A DNA stretch of 64,000 nucleotides from Yamadazyma tenuis. Its lineage: Eukaryota > Ascomycota > Pichiomycetes > Serinales > Debaryomycetaceae. A program made the translations under genes and the position numbers. Location: NCBI RefSeq assembly GCF_029203305.1, contig NC_089464.1, forward strand, positions 930,001-994,000, in the 5' to 3' direction. Shown in pieces: positions 1 through 11,462 of the stretch (position 1 is its first letter; each line of letters starts with the position of its first letter). The notes beneath the pieces are model-generated. The model worked only from the letters and a program-made list of their open reading frames with translations. It was not told where the DNA came from and made no database searches.

Positions 1-2095
1 TACTGAGTCTCCGACTCGAGCTATCACCTTCAGCGGTACGTAAGTAAACTGGTTTGGTAGGTTTTGGAGGTGGTTTCTTAAGCAGATTTCTCATTTTGGA
101 GGGAGTTATGGAAGGTAGAGCCTTTTCAGATGTGTTCGTAGACGAATGCTTATATTTGGGTTTCGCAAGAACAGCAGCGGGCAGCAGCGAAGGATGAGGC
201 GGTGTGGCAGACTTGGCTCTTTGGGAAGATAAACTGGTGGGGACTTGAGGAGGGTTTAAAGATATCCTTGACTTGTAGGAGCCGTCGTTTATGGCCTCTA
301 AATCGTCGGTGTCACTTTCTTCGGCAGTATATCTTCCATAACCGTGTGCAGTTCTTTTAACTGTCTGATCATTATTATTGTTCAAGTACTGAACCATTCT
401 TCTCTGAATGGATAACTTCTTGGGAGCAGAAGATGTGAACGAAGAAGAAGTGATTGTTTGTTCTGTATCTCTCTTAAACTCACTCTCTTCGTGGTTGCTG
501 GCCTTCCTAGATCCCCCACCTGTGAGAATTTGTTTTATGGACGAGATACTGGATCTTCTATGATTCAGAATATAATTGTTCCCAGTATTGTTCGAACTTC
601 TAACACCAGAACTACTGTTTCCAGTACTGATTTTTCTTAACCCATTCTTGAACGACGCCTTGAAACTCCCTCCAGTATTCTGACTGGAAATGTCTTCCAT
701 ATCTCTCAAGAAGTTGAGAGTGTTGTCATCTTCGTCGGGAGGAGTGATGATGCTCTCATTGCTCTTGCTGAGTTGCCGTTGGATGTAGTTCTTCAATGTA
801 TTCGAAGACTGGTGGGTATTTGCCGATGTTCCGATAGGCAGTATATCTCTGCCACCATAAATCGAGGTTGGTCTGGGAGCAGCATACAATGACTTGGGTC
901 GCTGCTGTGGGTGCTGACGCGTCGTTTGAAGCAACTTAGACTTGTCTATCAGAGCAAAAGGATCAGTTTTGGCGGTTTGGGGTTTGCGGCCTTCAAATGG
1001 AGGGGGCCTGTTGATGCTATTCAAATCTGATGAGCTCTTGCTGTGGACCAGCCCGTTCAGAGGTTGCATAGGAGCGGCAGGAGTACTAGGTCTTTCGATG
1101 ACAGAAGCAGGAACGACCTTAGGAGCCGGAATATTCATCATAACACACACTTCATCCAAGAGCTGAACGGCATTGGGTCTTCTTCGGGGATCTTCACGAA
1201 GACAGCACTTGATGATATTCCGCAAACGGGGCGAGAACGTCGACCCGGGCCGGTTGTGAGGAATGTGCAACGTATGTGAACTGTTGACAATCAGGTTCTC
1301 CAAATCCTGTAAAGAAGCGTGGGATTGCAGCTCGAAAGGAGTGGTGTAGTAGCATAACTTATAGAGGAAACAGCCTAATGCCCAAATATCCAGTTTATCA
1401 TCAATGGGGAAGCCTCTGGTCAACTCTATCATCTCGGGAGCCCGGTATTGAGGAGTGGTATGCTGCATGATATCATCCTTCAAAAGTTGCAACTCCTGAC
1501 TGGTTTTAGGGACCGGAGCATAAGGCACAGCAGACCCAAAATCACATAACTTGTAGGTTCCTTTTTCATCCAATAAGACATTTTCGATCTTGATGTCCCT
1601 GTGTATCAACGGAGGCTGTAAGTGGTGACACATGGCTACGGCCAAGGTAATGTCTCTCATAATCACCAAGATCTCAGGTTCAGTAAGTTTGTTGGTCAAC
1701 CTAGTGTTCATAAAGTCGATTAAGCCGTTGTTGGAACAGTATTCCATCAAAAGAAACACTTCATATTGTTGGCTAGAGCCTGGAGCATCGATGGTAGAAT
1801 GGCCCTGGTTATTCAATCGGGAGGCATGAGAATCAATATATGACACAATGGTAGGATTACCTCTCAAGCGCTTCATGGCATCAACTTCTTGGCGCAACAA
1901 GTTCAATTGCCATTTGCTGGGGACTTGAACTCGTTTGAGACAAGCAACTGGAGATCCTCTGAATGGAGGATCAATATTGCAAGTGTAGACATGGGCAAAG
2001 CCCCCGGAAGAAATGTACTTGATGATAGAAACATTATGCGATCCGACGGTTAAGTTGGCGCCCGGTGCATATGCATTTGGCGGAGCTGACGGCAT
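1..2095 (-). CDS. AKL1: Ark1/Prk1/Akl1-family Ser/Thr protein kinase (3' end missing)
   Basis: Actin-regulating (NAK-family) kinase; in yeast this family phosphorylates endocytic coat proteins such as Pan1 and Sla1 at cortical actin patches. The frame stays open to the left edge, so the C-terminus is absent; about 698 residues are visible. The ATG at 2095 begins MPSAPPNAYAPG. The glycine-rich loop SGGFAHVY is near residue 30, HRDIKIEN near 163, followed by CDFGSA, HTTPQYRAPEM and DIWALGCFLYK. After residue ~330 it is a long Ser/Pro/Asn-rich tail, as usual for the family. It is divergent from RCM1 with 127 bp between start codons. Family is certain; choosing Akl1 rather than Prk1/Ark1 is by overall resemblance only. 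Confidence 0.88.
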   Translation of the reverse strand, partial: MPSAPPNAYAPGANLTVGSHNVSIIKYISSGGFAHVYTCNIDPPFRGSPVACLKRVQVPSKWQLNLLRQEVDAMKRLRGNPTIVSYIDSHASRLNNQGHSTIDAPGSSQQYEVFLLMEYCSNNGLIDFMNTRLTNKLTEPEILVIMRDITLAVAMCHHLQPPLIHRDIKIENVLLDEKGTYKLCDFGSAVPYAPVPKTSQELQLLKDDIMQHTTPQYRAPEMIELTRGFPIDDKLDIWALGCFLYKLCYYTTPFELQSHASLQDLENLIVNSSHTLHIPHNRPGSTFSPRLRNIIKCCLREDPRRRPNAVQLLDEVCVMMNIPAPKVVPASVIERPSTPAAPMQPLNGLVHSKSSSDLNSINRPPPFEGRKPQTAKTDPFALIDKSKLLQTTRQHPQQRPKSLYAAPRPTSIYGGRDILPIGTSANTHQSSNTLKNYIQRQLSKSNESIITPPDEDDNTLNFLRDMEDISSQNTGGSFKASFKNGLRKISTGNSSSGVRSSNNTGNNYILNHRRSSISSIKQILTGGGSRKASNHEESEFKRDTEQTITSSSFTSSAPKKLSIQRRMVQYLNNNNDQTVKRTAHGYGRYTAEESDTDDLEAINDGSYKSRISLNPPQVPTSLSSQRAKSATPPHPSLLPAAVLAKPKYKHSSTNTSEKALPSITPSKMRNLLKKPPPKPTKPVYLRTAEGDSSSRRLS

Positions 2096-2222
2096 GAGAG
2101 GGGTGGTCGTCCAAGGTAGAGGGATTCAATGCCAGCCGCAATAGTGCCAAGTTTGTTTGATCAAGAAGTTTTGAGGGTCGCGCGAAAAATCTAATGAAGT
2201 TTCTGCCGATAAAACTTCTGCG

Positions 2223-3713
2223 ATGAAGTTGTACTTTGAAGCAGAAAAGTACCTCCGTAGCTCAGGAAATGAGCGAGGCAGCCTCCAGAGCCGTATATTC
2301 AATGAAAAGAGCCTAACTAATTCACCCAAACATGTGTTTGCCTTGGTTATCTCCACTCTCAAGTATAAAGAGTACATCGTGAAGGTGATCAAAGCATCGA
2401 AGCTTAAAGCCAGTCCTATAATAAAGAAACTTCGGGTTACCGACGAAATGTTGTGGCTCTTGACACACGACCTTCTTTTTCAGGCCAAAGGTCGTATCCA
2501 ACTGGGCAAGCATCCCATCAAAGATGCGTTTTTGCAGCACAAAACGAGGCTCACATCAGAGCTCATCAAGTTGAAATTGAAATATAAGATCAAAAGCGTC
2601 GAAGAGTTCCCCAATTTGAAGGGACAAAATGATGAGACACCCATACGGTGGTTTAGAGTTAATCAAATCAAGATCACGACGGCCGTATTCTTTGAAAAAT
2701 ATGACTTTTTCAAAAAGTTGCAGCCAGTCAGTGATATCAGCGAAATCACTTCCACCGGGTTTCTCTACCAAGATGACTTTGTACCGAACTTGTACGGTGT
2801 GCATAATCGTGAATTGATCATGAAATCAGACGCCTATGCCAAAGGAGAACTTATTATCCAAGATAGAGCTTCGTGTTTCCCTGGGCATATACTTTTTAAT
2901 GATCCGCAGTTCCAACCAACACACATCATCGATGCATGTGCTGCTCCCGGGAATAAGACAACACATACAGCATCGTATTTATATGACAAGCCGAGTTCGG
3001 TTGTCTATGCGTTTGAACGGGACAACAAAAGAGTTGAGATCTTGAAGAAGATGTGCAACCTTGCCTCCAACAAACCCAACCTCATCCAAATCACTCATGC
3101 TGACTTCACCAGCGTCAATCCAAATGACTTCAAAGACATTGAGGCTTTGGTGGTGGATCCATCATGTAGCGGGTCAGGCATCTTTGGAAGGGCCATTGAG
3201 GATTCATTGGAACAGCATAAAGAGGAGATCAGTACCGAGAGGCTAAACAAGTTATCCAGATTCCAGTTCTCCATAATGAAGCACGCCTTATCATTTCCAG
3301 GAGCTAAAAAGGTGGTATATTCCACTTGTTCGATCCATGCGGAAGAAAATGAGAGGGTGGTGGTGGATTTGTTGTTGGATGAGAACGTCAAGAAAGCGGG
3401 TTGGACATTGGCTCCAAGAAATGTGGTGATATCTACCTGGCCAAGACGAGGATGGCCACAGGAGTTTACTGCTCTTCAAGAAGAAGGCAGAAGTGTTGGG
3501 GATCTTGCAGGAGGATGTGTTCGAGCTGTTGCAAAGGAGGATGGAGGAATAGGTTTTTTTGCTGCCTGTTTTGTGAGACGTGAGGCAGCCAGTAGAGGGG
3601 AAGGAGAAGAAAAAGAAGAACAAGAACAAGAACTAGAACTAGAAGATGAACTAGAAGAAGAAGAACAAGAAGAAGAACAAGAAGAAGAAGACTGGACGGG
3701 ATTCGGTCCATAA
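2223..3713 (+). CDS. RCM1: 25S rRNA m5C methyltransferase Rcm1 (NSUN5 family)
   Basis: Nucleolar NOL1/NOP2/Sun-family enzyme that makes an m5C in 25S rRNA using S-adenosylmethionine. 496 aa. Visible motifs: SAM-binding DACAAPGNKT from residue 237, motif IV DPSCSGSG (C315) and motif VI STCS (C369), the two cysteines expected for release and nucleophilic attack. The C-terminal tail after FAACFVRRE is almost wholly Glu/Gln/Leu/Asp, encoded by imperfect gaagaacaa-type repeats from about 3600 to 3690. The acidic tail looks lineage-specific. The start is the first ATG after a GCGCGAAAAAT element at 2180-2190. Confidence 0.95.
   Translation: MKLYFEAEKYLRSSGNERGSLQSRIFNEKSLTNSPKHVFALVISTLKYKEYIVKVIKASKLKASPIIKKLRVTDEMLWLLTHDLLFQAKGRIQLGKHPIKDAFLQHKTRLTSELIKLKLKYKIKSVEEFPNLKGQNDETPIRWFRVNQIKITTAVFFEKYDFFKKLQPVSDISEITSTGFLYQDDFVPNLYGVHNRELIMKSDAYAKGELIIQDRASCFPGHILFNDPQFQPTHIIDACAAPGNKTTHTASYLYDKPSSVVYAFERDNKRVEILKKMCNLASNKPNLIQITHADFTSVNPNDFKDIEALVVDPSCSGSGIFGRAIEDSLEQHKEEISTERLNKLSRFQFSIMKHALSFPGAKKVVYSTCSIHAEENERVVVDLLLDENVKKAGWTLAPRNVVISTWPRRGWPQEFTALQEEGRSVGDLAGGCVRAVAKEDGGIGFFAACFVRREAASRGEGEEKEEQEQELELEDELEEEEQEEEQEEEDWTGFGP
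3601..3695 (+). repeat. Purine-rich repeat encoding the acidic tail of Rcm1
   Basis: Imperfect repetition of GAAGAA/CAAGAA/CTAGAA triplets, giving a Glu-rich tail with Gln and Leu. It lies inside the coding region and keeps frame. Confidence 0.7.
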
Positions 3714-4130
3714 CTGCATTATTTGTGTGCTAATTTTTGCATCCAGTTTGACATACCAAATAATAGTCTGGGCTCCAATAAATACATATTCATAAGAAGT
3801 ATCTGATAATAAACTATTATTTTAAAGCTCTTGTAGTGGATTTCGAAGAATATCATATTTGCAGGGTAAAAGGAAGGAAGCAGCTGGCTTTTACGGAACA
3901 ACAATTTTTATGACCTATATTCACCTAAGCCCGATGATCTACTCCATCCGGTGCTCTTCTAAACTCTCCCCCCAATTACCTCCACATACCCGACAATGCT
4001 CGCTAGTAAGAAACTCCAGAATTAATAATCATCGCTTCTAGCCAAATCTCCATATTTGATATGTGGGGAGCGAGTGTCATAAAAATCGAGACTATTTAAA
4101 CTACTGAGGTTGCTTCAATTTGTAATCCAA
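3714..4130. other. Intergenic between RCM1 and the F-box gene
   Basis: AT-rich, no plausible gene. A TATA-like element TATTTAAA lies at 4093-4100, only ~30 bp before the ATG at 4131, so either the element is not used or translation starts at a later ATG such as 4245 (MSFDDLP). Confidence 0.6.
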
Positions 4131-5450
4131 ATGGTTGCAACTGAAACCTCCCTTTCAGATCAAATTATGATGACATGTCCCTTTAACTTCAACAAATTGT
4201 TTGTCTCTGCTCCTCCAAAACGGTGCCTGAGTGAAATCAATATGAGCTTTGATGACCTACCAGTGGAAGTTATAAAAATCATTCTTGACTATTTAGACCA
4301 ATGGTCATTGGTCCAAATGCTTACTTGCAATTCATATATATTCCAAATGACAAAGCCAAAGCTATACCAGGATATTCTTGTTTATGATATAGCTTTTCAC
4401 AGAAGGTTGAATTTGAGTAAAGGTTTTACAAGCCTACCCAAGGAACTACAGTTCATGAATCCCGAAAATTACACGATTTTATCCACAAGGAATTTTTTGG
4501 ATCTCATCAGTCGATATACATTTGAACCTAATTTGGTGAATACAATTTACTTTTACCATTATGTTCCTAGCAAACAACTCTTTTCACAGTGTGCAAAATT
4601 TGGCTGCAAAATAAAGATTAAGGATCGGGACGTCGATTCTGACAATTCTACCACACGTTGTCATTGTGAGATGAAAATAGGAAACACAAATGTTGATATT
4701 GAAGGAAGCCTCGATTATGTGCTTCCTGAATTAGGTATGTCATTTCCAGAAGATTTAAAACACATCACATCCTTCAAAGGTCTTAGTCTCAGACATGCCA
4801 ATGATCTAAATTGTTACAAAAAGTTCTTCCTGGAATCCACGGTAGAATTTCTGTTCAAGCCCAATGTAGACTTACGTCAGCTCATCAAGAGCCATGATAT
4901 CCGATTTCAACCAGAGAAATTGAGTTTAGAAAGGGGCAGCTGGATTGCCTTTGACAAACTTCAAACTGCCAGCACCCAAAGTCTAAGGCTTTCAGAAAAC
5001 GAATGGCTAAACAAAAATTGGCCATCTTTGAAAACGGTGGAGCTAGGAGAAAACTTGATGAAGGGTTACGCTCAGGAATTTTGGAAGCTGGCACCCGAAG
5101 ACCAGTTAGAAGGTGTATGTTGTAATTGCAAAAGTTGCGAATACGACGACTCCAGTTTCTTGGACTTCACCAAAATGAACAGTGTAAAGTTCTATGGGTG
5201 GAAGTCATCATCTTCGATTGAATACTACTTGGTGTTGAAATCTCTGGAATGTAGGGAGTCACTTTTGCTGGAGACCGAGAACCAGATGGTTAAAATACCT
5301 AGCTACATCCTGAAATTACCCAGTTTGAAAACTGTTGCTTTCTCAGATAGGCTTTATTGGGTAAAACATTACGATCGTACAATGGAGCTCATTCCAGTCT
5401 TTGAAGACTTTGGCACCAGCTCGATCTATTTGCTGGAGGCATTCATTTGA
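4131..5450 (+). CDS. F-box domain protein, uncharacterised
   Basis: About 439 aa. Residues ~39-85 (MSFDDLPVEVIKIILDYLDQ, then WSLVQMLTCNSYIFQMTKPKLYQDI) have the F-box pattern, which normally binds Skp1 in an SCF ubiquitin ligase. The remainder has leucine-rich stretches and a Cys cluster (VCCNCKSCEY near residue 325) but no repeat I can name. The open frame extends upstream only to a TTG at 4110; the first ATG is 4131. The F-box-adjacent ATG at 4245 is a possible alternative start. Substrate unknown; I do not recognise a named ortholog. Confidence 0.75.
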   Translation: MVATETSLSDQIMMTCPFNFNKLFVSAPPKRCLSEINMSFDDLPVEVIKIILDYLDQWSLVQMLTCNSYIFQMTKPKLYQDILVYDIAFHRRLNLSKGFTSLPKELQFMNPENYTILSTRNFLDLISRYTFEPNLVNTIYFYHYVPSKQLFSQCAKFGCKIKIKDRDVDSDNSTTRCHCEMKIGNTNVDIEGSLDYVLPELGMSFPEDLKHITSFKGLSLRHANDLNCYKKFFLESTVEFLFKPNVDLRQLIKSHDIRFQPEKLSLERGSWIAFDKLQTASTQSLRLSENEWLNKNWPSLKTVELGENLMKGYAQEFWKLAPEDQLEGVCCNCKSCEYDDSSFLDFTKMNSVKFYGWKSSSSIEYYLVLKSLECRESLLLETENQMVKIPSYILKLPSLKTVAFSDRLYWVKHYDRTMELIPVFEDFGTSSIYLLEAFI

Positions 5451-5751
5451 AGACGTTCTTTTTGGCTTGATGTCGGTTACTGACAAGGCGATTATGTTTA
5501 TGTAGTGTATATGATCCAATGGAATACGGAAGCTTGAAATTTAATAATCCACTCAATGTAGGCGTTCACCTTTCATTTGAATTGGTTACTTCAAGTGAAA
5601 AAGATCTTTACATAGCCGGATGAATCCAGTAACCACAAAACTTTGAAGAAATAAAAATATGCTAAGCAACCAGGGAAAAAGCGAAGAGCTATAGGGAAAT
5701 GAATGAGCTGGTATAACTAATTTCGAGTCTAATAATTTTGATTTCAATACA
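5451..5751. other. Convergent intergenic, F-box gene / LYS12
   Basis: AT-rich 3' flank shared by two converging genes. I see no gene or strong structure. Confidence 0.6.
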
Positions 5752-6966
<1,215 letters not shown>

Positions 6967-7165
6967 TACCTGATTCAAGTATATGACACTATCACCAAGC
7001 CGAAAATAAAGTGGCGATATAAACACACTTTTGTTATAAGGTATTGTAAAGGAGTAGATTGGTAGTTGTTTAGGGACAAATAGAGCTATTTTCCGCATTT
7101 AAATATGTACATTGTTGAACCTAGTTTTTGTTGGTGTATATACAAGAAGTCATCATAAAATGCAT

Positions 7166-7888
7166 TTACTCACCCTTGACAATTCCAACCTTGGCAGGTC
7201 TCAAGACTCGGGAGTTCAAGGTGTAACCTGGTTGTTGGACGTGGAAAACAGTACCTGGCTCCTTGTCTGGCTGAGGAATCTCAAATGCAGCCTCATGGGT
7301 GTTGGGGTCAAATGGTTCACCCATTGGATCGATTTTCTCTATACCGTGATTAGTCAAAGTCTTCTCAAAAACCGTCCGGGTCATTTGGACTCCATCGTAT
7401 AAGTTTTTGACTTCGTCGTTGGTTTTTAAGGTGTCTTCCTTGACTGCATTCAAGGCCAAGCTGAAGTTGTCCAACGACACAATCAAGTCTTTGGCGAACT
7501 TCTGTAAGGCGAAATCTTTGGCCTTTTGCACCTCTTTCTTGGTGGACTCTTGTAAGTTTCTGAAGTCGGCCACGGCTCTGGCGTAGTGGTTTTTCATGTC
7601 AGCCAACTGCTTGTCCTTAGTGGTCAACTTGGACTGCAACTCAGCGACAATTGGGTCTTCATGAACTTCGGCTTTCACTTCGGCTTCGACTTCGGCTGCG
7701 GCTTCTGGTTGCTTTTCTTCTTGTGGTTCATTTTTGGCTTTGGTGGAGTTGAAACGGGCGGCGAAGACTGGGGAGTAGTAAGGCCTGTAGCTTAAGGCGG
7801 TGGATACAGTGCTGCTGGTAGTCAAGACAGCGGCTCTGGTGGCGGTGGCCCTCGAGGCGAGAGGCACTAGTTTTTGGATTCTCTGCAT
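7166..7888 (-). CDS. MGE1: Mitochondrial GrpE-type nucleotide exchange factor
   Basis: Matrix co-chaperone that releases ADP from mitochondrial Hsp70 (Ssc1) during protein import and folding. 240 aa from the ATG at 7888, which opens a basic, Ser/Thr/Ala-rich presequence (MQRIQKLVPLASRATATRAA). A longer frame to 7930 begins with TTG. After an acidic Ala/Glu stretch comes the long helical segment (LQSKLTTKDKQLADMKNHYARAVADFRN), the GrpE core (AKDLIVSLDNFSLAL) and the C-terminal beta domain with GEPFDPNTHEA and PGYTLNSRVLRPAKVGI. A GCGCGAAAATTTTT element lies ~43 bp upstream. Confidence 0.96.
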   Translation of the reverse strand: MQRIQKLVPLASRATATRAAVLTTSSTVSTALSYRPYYSPVFAARFNSTKAKNEPQEEKQPEAAAEVEAEVKAEVHEDPIVAELQSKLTTKDKQLADMKNHYARAVADFRNLQESTKKEVQKAKDFALQKFAKDLIVSLDNFSLALNAVKEDTLKTNDEVKNLYDGVQMTRTVFEKTLTNHGIEKIDPMGEPFDPNTHEAAFEIPQPDKEPGTVFHVQQPGYTLNSRVLRPAKVGIVKGE

Positions 7889-8058
7889 TCTGCTAGACAA
7901 GTGACGGTGTTGAGTTCGGTGATGTTGCAAGCGCGAAAATTTTTATTTCCCTGTGACTGCAAAATGAGAGACAAAGCCAAATGGACTATCGTTAAATTCG
8001 TAGGCTACAATTCTTTCTAGTTAACTTACATTAATTGCCATACGTAAATATATTCATA

Positions 8059-10395
8059 CTACCAAGTCAGAGGACCAAAGGTTTCTCCTGCAGCCAAAGG
8101 ATGTCTAACAGCAGTTCCTTCGTAATCCGGAGTATTAATGACAGTGGTTCCCCACCAGTTGGGGAAGTTGGTGGTGGTCAAACTCAAGGTGAAGAAAACC
8201 ATCAATAACGACCAAGCCAATCCAATGTCCAAGCCGGCCGACAACGAATAGTTGTACTTAGCCCACCAGTGAGTGTACTTACGCTTGATGTACCATCCAA
8301 AAAAGATACCAACCATACAGTAAGTGGAATAGTTGTATGGAGTTGCTGGAGGAATGTAACCAGTACCCGAGAAGAACACGGGCCAGTTAAGCCATCTGAC
8401 GGGTGAGTTTGGCCACTTCTTTAAGATCAACCAGGAAATAATTGGGGCAACGAGACCAATAATGAAGAAGAACAAAAGCCCATAGTAGACGCTTCCGTGG
8501 GAAAATACCCGTTGTGGACCAATGGCACCCCAGATTATAGAAGCATTGAAAAACACTCTACCGTTTGGACAGGTATAGGAACTAGCCTGGGTGGGTGTAC
8601 ACAAGTCGGTGATGGACCCATAAGCCCATCTCAACACAGAAATCTGTACCAAAGAACCCCAAATCACACCGAAAAATTGCACGGAAAACACCAATCTTGG
8701 AGCCAACTTCATGTAATGGGCCAACTTCATGTCCTGAGCAAAAGTAACCGCCTGGTTGTTGGTGATGTAACCAAAGGTCTTAAAGAACATCATGGCCAAT
8801 GGCTTACCGGGGATCATGTAACCAATAATAAACTCAGTCACGACGTTAAGACCAACGGCAATGTTGGTCAAGGCGAAGATGATACCCACTGGAAGTAAAA
8901 ACAAAAGGGCAATAAGCAAAGCTACTACCAAGGCCCAGACAGGCATTTCAGTGTTCCAGGCTCTGATGGTGGCAATGGAAAGACCAAAAAAGATAAGAAA
9001 CACGATTCCGAACCACCAGTCAGGGACTTCCCGATAATTCTTCATTAATCTCATATGAACATCGGGCTTTTCCTTCTGCTTAAGCTGGTTGATGATATCC
9101 TTTCCGTGAAACAAAGCCGTGTGAACCAAGGTAGCAAGCATTGCTGCAAATGACAACCCGTACGAGATGGCAAAGGTTGTGGACAAAAACAAAGGCGAGT
9201 ATTCCTTGTATTTGTCGGGCAAGAACGTCAAGGTGTCGGTATCAATAATTCTGCTCACATTATAAGAAACACCAGTGTTGTCGTAAGAGCTAGATGAAGA
9301 AATTGGCAAGTACTGGGCGTACCAGACATTGGAGTAGTGAATGGCCGGGACCACAATCCAGAAGATCACCACGATCGAAGAGAAAATGGTAAGAATTGTT
9401 CCTACTGGAGGAATCAAAGGAGACCCGATGTAAGCAGATACCTGGTTCCAGTCAAAAGTGATTGGAATTAATCCCAAACCGGTGGATGTTCCAAACACCT
9501 GATTGACAATCACATTGTCTGGCTTGATCCACGTAGGGAAAGCAAAGTATGACAAGGCTGGGAAAATGTAACCGGGGATGAAGTACCAGAAGAACGAACA
9601 GGCGAACACGGTTCCAAAGAACGCCAATCTACTGATTTTCCAGCCGTTAGCAGGATAGTTTGCGTTGATATGCATGTTGGTCAAAAAGGTGGCCGAAACC
9701 AAGTTGGAGGGCCAGATCATCGAGGCCGGGTGTACCAACACTCTTCTAGCCAACCCTCCCATGGCAAACCCAATACACTGGGTGGACCAAATGGCCAAAA
9801 GGTCAAATCCCCAGCCAAAATCCTGACTGTAGAATTGGTTTTGAGCAAGCAAAATGTCGGTGGCATAAGCAGCACCACCTCCAAAAGACACATTTGCCAT
9901 AATGACAATCAAAGTATGTTCTTTAAGATTGAAAGGTCCAGGGTTTAAGGGCATTCCAAAGATATTAACGTTGGGTAGAAACCGGCCCCAGAGGTAACCA
10001 GCAGGCCACGCCAAAATGGAGGTAACAAATGTGGTGATGGAAATGGAAGGTGAATGCATCGAGAATAACAAGTTGATAGCAGATCCGATAGTGGACAAAA
10101 TGAACCCTAAAGTCCACATCCGGATGGTATTTTGGGGCATCAGAGTATCATCAGTGGAGGGCACAGCCGCTCTAACTTCAGCGTATGGAGAATCATCTTC
10201 TACGTGAACACCTGCATACTCGTCGGCAATGAACTCTTTTTCCAAATTGGAGGTAATAGGGTCAAAATCTCTTGATTTTTCGGTGGTCAAAATGGGCACC
10301 GCTTGGGAGCCAGACTCGAAATCATCGGAGAATTGGTTAGTTTCAACGATCTCAGAATCTTTCTCAGATGAAAAGAATTTGGAGAATTTCGCCAT
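8059..10395 (-). CDS. OPT-family oligopeptide transporter
   Basis: Plasma-membrane proton-coupled transporter of small peptides (OPT family, as yeast Opt1 and the Candida OPT genes). 778 aa from the ATG at 10395, which has a good context (acaATGGC); the frame upstream to 10467 has only a TTG start. An acidic cytosolic N-terminus leads into SPYAEVRAAV, then about 14-16 hydrophobic segments. Family landmarks are NPGPFNLKEHTLIVIMAN, TSTGLGLIPITFDWNQV, CPNGRVFFNASIIWG and the end AAGETFGPLTW. Several paralogs are common in CTG-clade yeasts, so I give no paralog number. Confidence 0.93.
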   Translation of the reverse strand: MAKFSKFFSSEKDSEIVETNQFSDDFESGSQAVPILTTEKSRDFDPITSNLEKEFIADEYAGVHVEDDSPYAEVRAAVPSTDDTLMPQNTIRMWTLGFILSTIGSAINLLFSMHSPSISITTFVTSILAWPAGYLWGRFLPNVNIFGMPLNPGPFNLKEHTLIVIMANVSFGGGAAYATDILLAQNQFYSQDFGWGFDLLAIWSTQCIGFAMGGLARRVLVHPASMIWPSNLVSATFLTNMHINANYPANGWKISRLAFFGTVFACSFFWYFIPGYIFPALSYFAFPTWIKPDNVIVNQVFGTSTGLGLIPITFDWNQVSAYIGSPLIPPVGTILTIFSSIVVIFWIVVPAIHYSNVWYAQYLPISSSSSYDNTGVSYNVSRIIDTDTLTFLPDKYKEYSPLFLSTTFAISYGLSFAAMLATLVHTALFHGKDIINQLKQKEKPDVHMRLMKNYREVPDWWFGIVFLIFFGLSIATIRAWNTEMPVWALVVALLIALLFLLPVGIIFALTNIAVGLNVVTEFIIGYMIPGKPLAMMFFKTFGYITNNQAVTFAQDMKLAHYMKLAPRLVFSVQFFGVIWGSLVQISVLRWAYGSITDLCTPTQASSYTCPNGRVFFNASIIWGAIGPQRVFSHGSVYYGLLFFFIIGLVAPIISWLILKKWPNSPVRWLNWPVFFSGTGYIPPATPYNYSTYCMVGIFFGWYIKRKYTHWWAKYNYSLSAGLDIGLAWSLLMVFFTLSLTTTNFPNWWGTTVINTPDYEGTAVRHPLAAGETFGPLTW

Positions 10396-11462
10396 TGTTT
10401 TTACCTGATAACCAAGATTAAAAAGATGGGGAAATGTGAGTTTTATATGCTTAATCGCTGATAACAAAAGCTTCTTGAGATCTACTTACTATTTGGCACG
10501 AGGCTCCCAGCATCATTCCCAAACAGGAAAGTATGATGATTTGAAAGGTAATCCTAAAATGTCATTGGTTAAAGTAAAGGAGCCGTACGTCCCCGATTTT
10601 AATGTTTTTGACGCCATATTGCCCTCTGTTATGTGGTCAAAGTACGATGCAGGCGTGCCGTTCAGCGGTGAGTGAAAACTATGGCCCAAGTGCCAGATGT
10701 CCCCGTCTACCAAGTTGCGTGAGTCTGAATTTCTGACACATTTTTATGACAGGCTTGTTTGACATGTGCATAAAAATATGTGACTTTTTGCTTGCTGTCT
10801 GACGATCCTTAAAATAATTGCGCTCGGTGGCTTTAAATACTGAAACACCAAGCTGCACCAAGTTACATTAGACCGCTCAGAGATGGGAATACATCAACAC
10901 GATTTTGGCAACCGAACTGATTGTGAAGGATGTCTACGTTTAGTATCGGGTGAAAAGAAGTGTGGTCTTCGCGTACGTTTCGCAGACCACGTCTATTTAT
11001 AGCCTGAGCCGTGCATCAGTCGGCCCCCGTTGGAGTCGTACCAAATTGTGAACCCGCGGACAGCTAAAGACGCACCCATACCGGGGAGGCACCGCCCACC
11101 CCCTGCCAGGGATTTGGTGATGGTGCCGTTCCAACTTTTCTTCCCGAGGGCACGGGCCCAACCATGTGAAGAGATCGGGCCTAAGGCGGTTTCGGCCTTA
11201 TGAGCTTGGGGGACTCATCTGAAATCGAAGACGAACAGATAAGATAAATGGGTTTGCCCACGTCCATATGTTTGCGGGGCCGTGTGGCGGGCCAAAGAGA
11301 ACTAGTCAGGAATGTCAATGCGACGAAGTTTCAGAAAGTGGACCCCAGACACGCGACAATTTCTCTGAGGACTTTTTTTGCGACACTCATCCCGACATTT
11401 GCTTCCTGGCGCGACACTGTTCTCGCTCTTCTCGCTTCTGGCGATGGCCTCACCACCTCATC
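10396..11462. other. Long intergenic between OPT and UTP23
   Basis: The first ~470 bp is AT-rich promoter for OPT. From about 10955 to 11240 the base composition turns GC-rich with several strong hairpins (listed separately). No convincing protein-coding gene. Confidence 0.6.
10955..11240. ncRNA. Candidate structured RNA block, identity unknown
   Basis: GC-rich island with three hairpins: GTGGTCT(10962-10968)/AGACCAC(10984-10990) with an inner GCG/CGC; a nested stem GGCACC(11088-11093)/GGTGCC(11122-11127) containing CACC/GGTG and CCCT/AGGG; and TAAGGC(11182-11187)/GCCTTA(11195-11200). A TATTTATA lies at 10994-11001 and a T7 run at 11373-11379. I compared it by eye with U1-U6, U3, SRP, RNase P and RNase MRP hallmarks and could not match any. 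Strand is not decided. It could instead be a structured leader or promoter DNA. Confidence 0.35.

Noticed and set aside
11268..11462. 65-residue N-terminal extension of UTP23
   Set aside because: It begins at a TTG, is Cys/Arg-rich and unlike the family; the conserved Utp23 N-terminus starts at the ATG at 11463.
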